This document shows, in pieces, positions 1 through 6,283 of a stretch of DNA of 7,318 nt; the first letter of the stretch is position 1; each line of letters begins with the position of its first letter. The notes under the pieces were generated by a model, which worked only from the letters and a program-made list of their open reading frames with translations, did not search any database and had not been told where the DNA came from. This DNA comes from Cellvibrionaceae bacterium (GTDB lineage: Bacteria; Pseudomonadota; Gammaproteobacteria; Pseudomonadales; Cellvibrionaceae). The position numbers were made by a program, and so were the translations under genes. The DNA is taken from contig JAOXRV010000185.1 in NCBI GenBank assembly GCA_025800435.1, positions 1 to 7,318 of the forward strand, in the 5' to 3' direction.

Positions 1-1
1 C

Positions 2-2473
2 CAAACCAGCGACGACATAATTGAAGAGGTTACCGTACTGGGCACACGCCAGGCCGGGCGCTCAGCCGGAGACCTGCCCGTACCGGTGGACACCTTAAGC
101 GCCGAGGCGCTGGCCAACAGCGGCCAGACCGAAGTCGGCCGCATGCTGCAAGCCCTGGCGCCATCGTTTAACTTCCCCAGCTCATCCATCTCAGATGGCA
201 CCGACGCCCTGCGCCCTGCCACCCTGCGCGGCCTGGGGCCCGACCAGACCCTGGTGCTGGTCAATGGCAAGCGCCGCCATCAGGCTTCTCTTATTCATAT
301 CAACACCTCGGTCGGGCGCGGCACTGCGGGGGTTGATATGAACGCTATCCCCGCTGCCTCGATCCAGCGCATTGAGGTGCTGCGCGATGGCGCCGCCGCC
401 CAATACGGCTCGGACGCCATCGCCGGAGTGATCAATATCACCCTCAACAATGAAGACGAAGCCGGCCATATCGGCATCTCTAACGGCGAGTACTCCGAGG
501 GCGATGGCAACACCACCAATATCGATTTCTCCAAAGGCTTTGCCCTGGGCGACAGCGGTTTTATTAACCTATCTGGCAACTTCCGCGACCGCGAGCATAC
601 CAACCGCGCCGGCCTGCACGGCTCCTGCCAGTTTAGCGGCTGCAGCGATAGCGACGGCAATGGCATTCTAGAAGCGGGGGACCCTCGGGAAATCAGCGCG
701 CCGCGCCAGACTTTTCGCATTGGCGATGCAGACTCAGAGCAAATTGCGCTCACCCTTAACGCCGCGATCGAGGCCGGCGCCGGCGAGCTGTACGGCTTTG
801 TCACCTACTCCGAGCGCGAAAACCAATCGGCGGCGTTCTTCCGCCACAATGCCAATAACGGCGGCAATGCCCCACTGGCCGATGGCGACGCCACCATCCC
901 CGCCGGCTTTCTGCCTAAAATCAACAGCGACATCGAAGACCTGTCGGTGAATATTGGCTACCGGATGGAGCTCGACAACGGCAGCACCCTCGATCTGTCC
1001 TATACCACCGGCGAAAACACCATCGATTACACCACCAGCGATTCGCTCAATTCATCCTATGCCAACCAGCTGCTCAACAGCGGCATAAGCGATGCCGAGA
1101 TTCGCAGCAGCGTGCCCCGAAGCGCCCGCGCCTACGGCCTGGAGCTGGGCCTGGATACCTTTAATGTGGACTACACCCAAAGCTTTGGCGATCTCGCCCT
1201 GGCGGCGGGCGCCGCTATTCGCAAAGACCGCTATAAAGTTATCCCCGGCGACGAATACGCCTACCGGGACTATGACACGGTGGACGGCAGCAGCCTGTAC
1301 GACAGCGATCGCAGCGGCGGTATTCAGGGCTTCCCCGGTATCGGCCCCCAATCGGCAGTGGATGAAGAGCGCGATGTTAACTCGCTCTACCTTGATGGTG
1401 AGTACCAACTAAGCGACCAGGCCATGATTAGCGCGGCGGTGCGCTATGACGACTACGACGGCTTTGGCAACACCATCAACTACAAGCTGGCCGGCAGCTT
1501 CGCCGCCAGCGACAGCGTGCGTCTGCGGGCGGCGGCCAGCACCGGCTTTCGCGCCCCATCCATGCAGCAGCTGTACTTTAATAATGTCAGCACCCAATTT
1601 GTTACCGACGGCAGTGGCAATCTGATCGCCGCCGAGCGCGGCACCTTCCGCAACGACAGCCCAGTGGCCAAGGCGATTGGCATCCCCGCCCTGAAAGAGG
1701 AGGAATCGCTCAACCTGAGCCTTGGGGTGGTGGCCGACTTAAGCGACCAACTCAATATCACCATCGACCTTTATAAAGTAGAAATTGATGACCGCATTGT
1801 TATCAGCCGCGGCCTGGGCACCGGCCTCAGCGCCGAGCTGGACAGCGCCCTGGCCAGCGCCGGCGCCTCCCAGGCCCAGTTCTTTCTCAACGGCGCCGAC
1901 ACCGAAACCAAAGGGGTGGATATTGTCGCCGCCTATGAGGGCATTGATCTGGCCGGCGGCAACCTGGATATCACCCTGGCCGCCAATTACACCGAGACCG
2001 AGGTGACCGGCCTGTTTACCCCGGCCAATAGCGGCCTCTCCAGCCTCAGTACCGAGCAGGTGTTCAGCGCCCAGGACATCTCCATTATTGAAGAGTGGCA
2101 ACCCAAAGACCGAGTCAGCCTAAGTGGCTTTTACAGCCGCGACAACTGGACCGTGAACCTGGCCTTTAATCGCTTTGGGGAGTACACCATCGAGGATGGC
2201 GGCCGCCAGACCTATGGCGCCGAGATACTCACGGATTTACGGGTGGCCTACCAGTTCGACAGCGGCTTTGGACTCAACCTCGGCGGCAATAATATTTTTG
2301 ACGTTACCCCGGATGAAAACCGGATTGGCAACTCCCGCAGCGGCGCGATCGAGGACGGCCCCGGCGGCAACCTGATTGTCGACAGCACCGGAGTATTTAC
2401 TTACTCACGCCGGTCGGCGCCATTTGGCTTTAATGGCGCCTACTACTACCTGGGGCTAAGCTATGATTTCTAG
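2..2473 (+). CDS. TonB-dependent outer-membrane receptor, 5'-truncated by the window edge
   Basis: The open frame runs in from the window edge, so the signal peptide and true start are missing; 823 residues are visible. By family knowledge this is an outer-membrane beta-barrel that imports a scarce ligand (siderophore, haem, vitamin or glycan) using TonB-ExbB-ExbD energy. Numbering from the first visible codon, residues 8-16 (EEVTVLGTR) look like a TonB box. The plug domain spans about 27-150, with LRGLGPDQTLVLVNGKRRH at 75-93 and IEVLRDGAAAQYGSDAIAG starting at 124. The barrel follows and ends in YLGLSYDF, with the terminal Phe typical of outer-membrane proteins recognised by BAM. A GTG at base 86 falls after the TonB box, inside PVPVD, and is not the start. 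Residues 209-227 hold two Cys and an EF-hand-like loop. The ligand cannot be told from the sequence, and the neighbours do not help. The family call is very secure. Confidence 0.95.
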   Translation, partial: QTSDDIIEEVTVLGTRQAGRSAGDLPVPVDTLSAEALANSGQTEVGRMLQALAPSFNFPSSSISDGTDALRPATLRGLGPDQTLVLVNGKRRHQASLIHINTSVGRGTAGVDMNAIPAASIQRIEVLRDGAAAQYGSDAIAGVINITLNNEDEAGHIGISNGEYSEGDGNTTNIDFSKGFALGDSGFINLSGNFRDREHTNRAGLHGSCQFSGCSDSDGNGILEAGDPREISAPRQTFRIGDADSEQIALTLNAAIEAGAGELYGFVTYSERENQSAAFFRHNANNGGNAPLADGDATIPAGFLPKINSDIEDLSVNIGYRMELDNGSTLDLSYTTGENTIDYTTSDSLNSSYANQLLNSGISDAEIRSSVPRSARAYGLELGLDTFNVDYTQSFGDLALAAGAAIRKDRYKVIPGDEYAYRDYDTVDGSSLYDSDRSGGIQGFPGIGPQSAVDEERDVNSLYLDGEYQLSDQAMISAAVRYDDYDGFGNTINYKLAGSFAASDSVRLRAAASTGFRAPSMQQLYFNNVSTQFVTDGSGNLIAAERGTFRNDSPVAKAIGIPALKEEESLNLSLGVVADLSDQLNITIDLYKVEIDDRIVISRGLGTGLSAELDSALASAGASQAQFFLNGADTETKGVDIVAAYEGIDLAGGNLDITLAANYTETEVTGLFTPANSGLSSLSTEQVFSAQDISIIEEWQPKDRVSLSGFYSRDNWTVNLAFNRFGEYTIEDGGRQTYGAEILTDLRVAYQFDSGFGLNLGGNNIFDVTPDENRIGNSRSGAIEDGPGGNLIVDSTGVFTYSRRSAPFGFNGAYYYLGLSYDF

Positions 2474-2507
2474 CCCCCGAGCCCGGCGAGATAAGCCAAT
2501 TTTAGCT

Positions 2508-2556
2508 GCGCCAAATCAAGCCATTCCCACTGGGAGTGGCTTTTTTGGTTTGGCGC
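2508..2556. repeat. Outer inverted repeat enclosing the terminator
   Basis: GCGCCAAATC (2508-2517) pairs with GGTTTGGCGC (2547-2556) over 10 bp with one wobble, enclosing the whole terminator hairpin and its T tract. The two nested stems would make a long compound hairpin or a cruciform. The outer arm is made only after the termination point, so it may stabilise read-through RNA 3' ends or have no role. The function is inference. Confidence 0.6.
2520..2546 (+). terminator. Rho-independent terminator of the TonB-dependent receptor gene
   Basis: A 9-bp stem, GCCATTCCC (2520-2528) against GGGAGTGGC (2532-2540), has one T-G wobble and a 3-base loop, and is followed directly by six T (2541-2546). 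It lies 46 bases past the receptor stop codon and before the next promoter, so it should isolate the receptor from the EF-G gene. The other strand lacks a good T tract, so it probably works in one direction only. Confidence 0.85.
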
Positions 2557-2564
2557 GCAAAAAA

Positions 2565-2625
2565 TCGCCATTTTTCTTGTAATTTAGGTTCAATAAGGCC
2601 GCAAGAGTCCGTATAATTGCGCGCT
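2565..2625 (+). promoter_or_regulatory. Sigma-70 type promoter of the EF-G gene with GC-rich discriminator
   Basis: A perfect -10 box TATAAT lies at 2612-2617. A weak -35 box TTCAAT (2589-2594, 3 of 6 consensus bases) sits 17 bp upstream. The AT-rich stretch ATTTTTCTTGTAATTT (2570-2585) is placed where an UP element would contact the RNA polymerase alpha subunit and could offset the weak -35 box. Between the -10 box and the predicted start near 2624-2626 is a GC-rich discriminator, GCGCGC (2619-2624). Such discriminators are a known mark of rRNA, tRNA and ribosomal-protein promoters under ppGpp/DksA stringent control. The predicted leader is about 42-44 nt. The boxes are seen directly; the control mode is inference. 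Confidence 0.7.
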
Positions 2626-2667
2626 ATTTTTTTGGAATTGGACTTGGTTTAACTTCGAGTAACAGAA

Positions 2668-4752
2668 ATGTCTGACTTATCACACTACCGTAACATTGGT
2701 ATCTTCGCCCACGTTGATGCCGGCAAAACCACTACCACCGAGCGTATCCTTAAGCTCACCGGTAAAATTCACAAGACCGGTGAAGTACACGATGGTGAAT
2801 CCACCACCGACTTCATGGAGCAGGAAGCCGAGCGCGGTATTACTATTCAGTCAGCCGCGACGACCTGTTTCTGGAAAGATCACCGCATGAACATCATCGA
2901 CACCCCCGGGCACGTTGACTTCACCGTTGAAGTTTACCGCTCGCTGAAGGTACTCGATGGTGGCGTTGGCGTATTCTGTGGCTCCGGCGGCGTTGAGCCC
3001 CAGTCTGAGACCAACTGGCGCTACGCCAACGAATCTGAAGTTGCCCGTATCATCTTCGTTAACAAACTGGACCGCGTCGGCGCTGACTTCCTGCGCGTTG
3101 TCGGCCAGGTTAAAGATGTACTGGGTGCTAACCCACTGGTGATGACCCTGCCCATCGGCCGCGAAGACGGCTTTGTTGGCCTGGTTGACCTGCTCAGCCG
3201 CCAAGCCTTTGTGTGGGATGATTCCGGCCTGCCCGAGAATTTTGAAATCGTCGATATCCCTGAAGATATGGTCGACCAGGTTGAAGAATACCGCGAGATG
3301 CTGATCGAGACCGCCGTTGAGCAAGACGACGATCTGATGGAAGCCTATATGGAAGGTGAAGAGCCTGCCATTGAGGACATCAAGCGCTGTATCCGCAAGG
3401 GCACCATCGCCCTGGATTTCTTCCCCACCTACTGTGGTTCTGCCTTTAAGAACAAAGGTGTTCAGCTGGTACTGGATGCGGTAGTTGACTACCTGCCCAG
3501 CCCCACCGAAGTTGACCCCCAGCCACTGACCGACGAAGAAGGTGAAGAGACTGGCGAGCACGCCATCGTATCGGCCGAAGAGCCCCTGCGCGCTCTGGCC
3601 TTTAAGATCATGGACGACCGTTTCGGCGCTCTGACCTTTATCCGCATCTACTCCGGCGTACTGAACAAGGGTGACACCATCCTTAACTCTTACACCGGCA
3701 AGACCGAGCGTATCGGCCGTATGGTTGAGATGCACGCCGATGAGCGCACCGAGCTGGACAGCGCCCAGGCCGGCGACATTATCGCCGTGGTGGGCATGAA
3801 GAACGTACAGACCGGCCACACCCTGTGTGACCCCAAAAACCCCTGTACCCTGGAACCCATGATCTTCCCCGAGCCTGTGATCTCTATCGCCGTTGCGCCT
3901 AAAGACAAAGGCTCTACCGAGAAGATGGGTGTTGCCATCGGTAAAATGGTTGCTGAAGATCCCTCCTTCGTGGTTGAGACCGACGAAGATTCCGGTGAAA
4001 CCATCCTTAAAGGTATGGGCGAACTGCACCTGGATATTAAAGTCGACATCCTCAAGCGTACCTACGGCGTTGAGCTGGAAGTGGGCCAGCCCCAGGTTGC
4101 CTACCGCGAAACCATTACCCAGGCCATCGAAGACAGCTACACCCACAAGAAGCAGTCTGGTGGTTCCGGTCAGTTCGGTAAGATCGACTACCGCATCAAG
4201 CCCAATGAGCCAGGCGAAGGCTTTACCTTCGAATCCACTGTTGTCGGCGGTAACGTACCGAAGGAATTCTTCCCCGCCATTGAGAAAGGCTTCAAGATGA
4301 TGATGGACGAAGGTCCATTGGCAGCCTTCCCGGTACTGGACGTTCACGTTGAGCTATACGACGGTGGCTTCCACGCGGTTGACTCCTCAGCCATCGCCTT
4401 TGAAATCGCCGCTAAAGGCGCTTTCCGCCAGTCTATGCCCAAGGCCGGCCCGCAGCTGATCGAGCCAATCATGAAGGTTGATGTATTCACCCCAGACGAT
4501 CACGTGGGTGACGTTATCGGTGACTTGAACCGTCGTCGCGGCATGATCAAAGACCAAGAGCCAGGCGCCACCGGCGTACGCATTAAAGCCGACGTACCAC
4601 TGGCTGAAATGTTTGGCTACATCGGCCACCTGCGTACCATCACCTCTGGCCGCGGCCAGTTCTCGATGGAATTCAGCCACTACCTGCCCTGCCCACAAAA
4701 TGTGGCCGAGCAAGTAATTGCCGATGAAAAAGCTAAGAAAGACGCTAAGTAA
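2668..4752 (+). CDS. fusA: Elongation factor G, free-standing and probably a second paralogue
   Basis: A complete 694-residue cytoplasmic translational GTPase that moves tRNA-mRNA through the ribosome after peptide transfer and, with RRF, recycles ribosomes. The GTPase motifs are all present: P-loop AHVDAGKTT (14-22), RGIT switch I (56-59), DTPGH with the catalytic His (78-82), NKLD (132-135, where most EF-Gs have NKMD) and SAFK (258-261). GELHLDIKVD begins at 451. In domain IV, HKKQSGGSGQFG (493-504) and the tip GGFHAVDSS (His569) are intact, so the protein should be active. The length is close to the usual ~700. No rpsL, rpsG or tuf flanks it, unlike the standard str operon; it has its own promoter and terminator. 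From memory the sequence is most like the second EF-G (fusA-2) of Vibrio and Shewanella, so it may not be the housekeeping copy. ATG has a GAG (2657-2659) 8 nt upstream. Frequent CGT, GGT and GTT codons suggest high expression. Confidence 0.97.
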   Translation: MSDLSHYRNIGIFAHVDAGKTTTTERILKLTGKIHKTGEVHDGESTTDFMEQEAERGITIQSAATTCFWKDHRMNIIDTPGHVDFTVEVYRSLKVLDGGVGVFCGSGGVEPQSETNWRYANESEVARIIFVNKLDRVGADFLRVVGQVKDVLGANPLVMTLPIGREDGFVGLVDLLSRQAFVWDDSGLPENFEIVDIPEDMVDQVEEYREMLIETAVEQDDDLMEAYMEGEEPAIEDIKRCIRKGTIALDFFPTYCGSAFKNKGVQLVLDAVVDYLPSPTEVDPQPLTDEEGEETGEHAIVSAEEPLRALAFKIMDDRFGALTFIRIYSGVLNKGDTILNSYTGKTERIGRMVEMHADERTELDSAQAGDIIAVVGMKNVQTGHTLCDPKNPCTLEPMIFPEPVISIAVAPKDKGSTEKMGVAIGKMVAEDPSFVVETDEDSGETILKGMGELHLDIKVDILKRTYGVELEVGQPQVAYRETITQAIEDSYTHKKQSGGSGQFGKIDYRIKPNEPGEGFTFESTVVGGNVPKEFFPAIEKGFKMMMDEGPLAAFPVLDVHVELYDGGFHAVDSSAIAFEIAAKGAFRQSMPKAGPQLIEPIMKVDVFTPDDHVGDVIGDLNRRRGMIKDQEPGATGVRIKADVPLAEMFGYIGHLRTITSGRGQFSMEFSHYLPCPQNVAEQVIADEKAKKDAK

Positions 4753-4770
4753 GACTTAACTCTTTCTGAG

Positions 4771-4808
4771 AAAAAAAGCCCCGCAAGTTTTGCTTGCGGG
4801 GCTTTTTT
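4771..4808. terminator. Bidirectional rho-independent terminator between convergent genes
   Basis: An 11-bp perfect stem, AGCCCCGCAAG (4777-4787) against CTTGCGGGGCT (4793-4803), has a 5-base loop. Seven A (4771-4777) precede it and six T (4803-4808) follow it, so each strand has a T tract after the hairpin. It sits 18 bases after the EF-G stop and 13 bases beyond the stop of the convergent lipoprotein gene, and should end both transcripts. Confidence 0.95.
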
Positions 4809-4821
4809 GTTTGGCCACGAC

Positions 4822-5262
4822 CTAAAAGCTCATTTTAATCTCACGCCCGTCGTCGCTGGCGCAACTGCCAATACCGCCCGCTTTTATTCCCCAGCGCGGC
4901 TCGGCCAACTGGAACTCGCACTCCATGCTGCTGCCGCGGTCGCCCAATAACAGCGCCTTGGCCAGGGATGAGGTCGAGCTGCCATCACCCAGTAAAATAC
5001 TGTCATCGCGCGAGGATTCGCCGATGATCACAGCATCGCTGCTGTGGGTGCTAGAGTGCTGCACGAACTTGCCCTCAAAGCGCTCACCATCGGCCATGGT
5101 TAGCTTTAGGGTACCAGCGCTATCCATAAAGCCCTGCTGATAATCCAGCGCCACCGGATCACCTTGGGCGCTGCGACCGACGATGGTGCCGGTGCTCTCA
5201 CAGGCAGCCAAGCTCAGTAATAACGCGACACTCAACAGAGTTACAAACAATCGATAATTCAT
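4822..5262 (-). CDS. Small lipoprotein of unknown function
   Basis: This 146-residue protein is not one I recognise. A charged start (NYR) is followed by a hydrophobic stretch (5-18) and the lipobox LAAC (18-21), so Cys21 should be lipidated. Glu at +2, not Asp, predicts sorting to the outer membrane by Lol. The mature part looks beta-rich: LKLTMADGERFEGKF (52-66), then a Ser-rich middle with three related units, VIIGESS (78-84), ILLGDGSS (89-96) and LLLGDRGSS (104-112). The C-terminal part has Cys115 and Cys134, which could form a disulfide in the periplasm, and a GGIGSC segment followed by DDGREIKMSF. The ATG has an excellent Shine-Dalgarno site (5269-5276). The gene converges on the EF-G gene and shares its terminator; upstream on the same strand is cobA, 184 bases away, so it is probably its own unit. 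The secreted lipoprotein call is solid; the role is open. Confidence 0.85.
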   Translation of the reverse strand: MNYRLFVTLLSVALLLSLAACESTGTIVGRSAQGDPVALDYQQGFMDSAGTLKLTMADGERFEGKFVQHSSTHSSDAVIIGESSRDDSILLGDGSSTSSLAKALLLGDRGSSMECEFQLAEPRWGIKAGGIGSCASDDGREIKMSF

Positions 5263-5268
5263 AGAAAT

Positions 5269-5276
5269 TCCTCCTC
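5269..5276 (-). promoter_or_regulatory. Strong Shine-Dalgarno site of the lipoprotein gene
   Basis: On the minus strand GAGGAGGA ends 6 bases before the ATG (5260-5262), a near-perfect anti-16S match at a good distance. It fixes the start codon and predicts efficient translation. No convincing -35/-10 pair was found in 5277-5446, although the AT-rich part around 5309-5345 is the likely place. Confidence 0.85.
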
Positions 5277-5308
5277 GATAAATATTGGCAGGAATCTTAA
5301 GTGGCCGC

Positions 5309-5337
5309 GTTAAATCAAACCTTAATTTGAGATTAAC
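5309..5337. repeat. AT-rich imperfect inverted repeat upstream of the lipoprotein gene
   Basis: GTTAAATCAAA (5309-5319) and TTTGAGATTAAC (5326-5337) are imperfect inverted copies around a CCTTAA centre: GTTAA and TCAAA match and the bases between them differ. It lies 47 bases upstream of the lipoprotein start, where an operator or promoter would be expected. AT-rich DNA gives such partial symmetry easily, so this is a weak candidate. Confidence 0.35.
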
Positions 5338-5386
5338 TAAAGCTTAACCGGACCGGGGCCGGGCCGTGACTCGACTAAGTGTCGGG

Positions 5387-5430
5387 CCTCTAATAAGCCA
5401 GGCTTAGGCATCAGCCGAGTTATTTAGAGG
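5387..5430. repeat. Imperfect hairpin-forming repeat after cobA
   Basis: CCTCTAATAA (5387-5396) pairs with TTATTTAGAGG (5420-5430) with a single bulged A. Inside, GGCT (5401-5404) can pair with AGCC (5413-5416); alternatively TAAGCCAGGCTTA (5394-5406) forms a compact palindrome. It lies 17 bases beyond the cobA stop on the minus strand and could be the 3' hairpin of the nasA-cobA transcript. It has no T tract, so it is not a classical rho-independent terminator. The adjacent stretch at 5347-5366 is very GC-rich. Confidence 0.45.
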
Positions 5431-5446
5431 TGTCCTAGTACTGTGC

Positions 5447-6283
5447 TTATGGAGAGACCAGCGACAACAACGCTTGTGACTGCTGATAATTTTCTGCCAG
5501 CAGGGTTAAATCTGGCGTCGCCCGCCGGGCCACCACCTGGCCCACAATAATCACCGCCGGGCCTTGCAACTCTGCCAGCCGTAACTCTTGCTCGATATAG
5601 CGCAGCTGGCTGCTGATCACCTGCTGATCGGCCATGCTGCCGCGATCAATTACCGCGATTGGCGTATCAGCGTCCATGCCGTGGGCCATTAGCTGGCTGG
5701 CGATGTAAGCGATTTTGGATAAGCCCATATAAAACACCAAGCTGCCCGGCTCTTGCGCCAAATACGGCCAGTCATGTTCCAGGCCGTCGCGCTGGCGGCT
5801 GGCAGTGACGAACTTAACCGATTGGGCACAGTCGCGGTGGGTGAGGGGTATGCCCGAATAAGCGGCGCAGCCACTAGCGGCCGTTATTCCAGGCACCACC
5901 GCAAACGGTATCTGCCGGGCCTGTAAGATATCGGTCTCCTCGGCCAGGCGCGCAAACACACTGGGATCGCCGCCTTTTAAGCGCACTACCATCAGCCCCT
6001 GGCGAGCCTTGTCCAGCATCAGCTGGCCAATTTCAGCTTGGGCCATACTGTGTTGGCCGGCCCGTTTGCCGACATAAATTTGCTCGGATTCCAGCGGGAA
6101 ATAGCGCTGCAGCTCGGGGCTTACCAGGGCATCGTATAGGATCACCTGGGCGCTTTGTAACAGGCGGTGGGCTTTTAGGCTGAGCAGTTCCGGGTCGCCA
6201 CAGCCCGAGCCGATAAAGTATACCCGGCCGCCGGGGCGCCATTGATCAGGACCGTGACCACCGATGGGGCTAATCGCATTCAT
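5447..6283 (-). CDS. cobA: Uroporphyrinogen-III C-methyltransferase (SUMT)
   Basis: A 278-residue cytoplasmic enzyme that uses two S-adenosylmethionine to methylate uroporphyrinogen III at C2 and C7, giving precorrin-2 for siroheme (and cobalamin). Its motifs are characteristic: GSGCGDPELLSLKAHRLL (25-42), GKRAGQHS (72-79), VRLKGGDPSVFAR (100-112), PGITAASGCAAYSGIPLTHR (131-150) and VFYMGLSKI. The length suits a single-domain SUMT; the oxidase/chelatase module of the CysG fusion is absent, so siroheme completion needs another gene. Residue 28 is Cys where the glycine-rich loop usually has Pro (GAGPGDP). The chosen ATG overlaps the nasA stop as ATGA, pointing to translational coupling, with GGAG (6293-6296) 9 bases upstream. 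This start gives a roughly 20-residue extension before the first conserved strand. Next to nasA, its job is most likely siroheme supply for nitrite reductase. Confidence 0.96.
   Translation of the reverse strand: MNAISPIGGHGPDQWRPGGRVYFIGSGCGDPELLSLKAHRLLQSAQVILYDALVSPELQRYFPLESEQIYVGKRAGQHSMAQAEIGQLMLDKARQGLMVVRLKGGDPSVFARLAEETDILQARQIPFAVVPGITAASGCAAYSGIPLTHRDCAQSVKFVTASRQRDGLEHDWPYLAQEPGSLVFYMGLSKIAYIASQLMAHGMDADTPIAVIDRGSMADQQVISSQLRYIEQELRLAELQGPAVIIVGQVVARRATPDLTLLAENYQQSQALLSLVSP

Noticed and set aside
86..88. GTG as the start of the TonB-dependent receptor
   Set aside because: The frame is open back to the window edge and carries a TonB box (EEVTVLGTR) before this codon, so the real start and signal peptide lie upstream.
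295..804. A 169-codon antisense open frame, and other overlapping frames, inside the TonB-dependent receptor
   Set aside because: Low-complexity Ala/Pro/Arg/Ser-rich translations are typical of shadow frames in GC-rich coding DNA. The receptor frame has continuous family motifs.
2560..2575. AAAAAT-CGCC-ATTTTT as a second terminator
   Set aside because: A stem made almost only of A-T pairs, with no GC core, is too weak. It is better read as AT-rich DNA upstream of the EF-G promoter.
2851..4347. A 498-codon open frame antisense to the EF-G gene
   Set aside because: It lies wholly inside a well-recognised EF-G gene. Its protein has no recognisable domain, and the strong codon bias of EF-G removes antisense stop codons. 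No ribosome site or promoter supports it.
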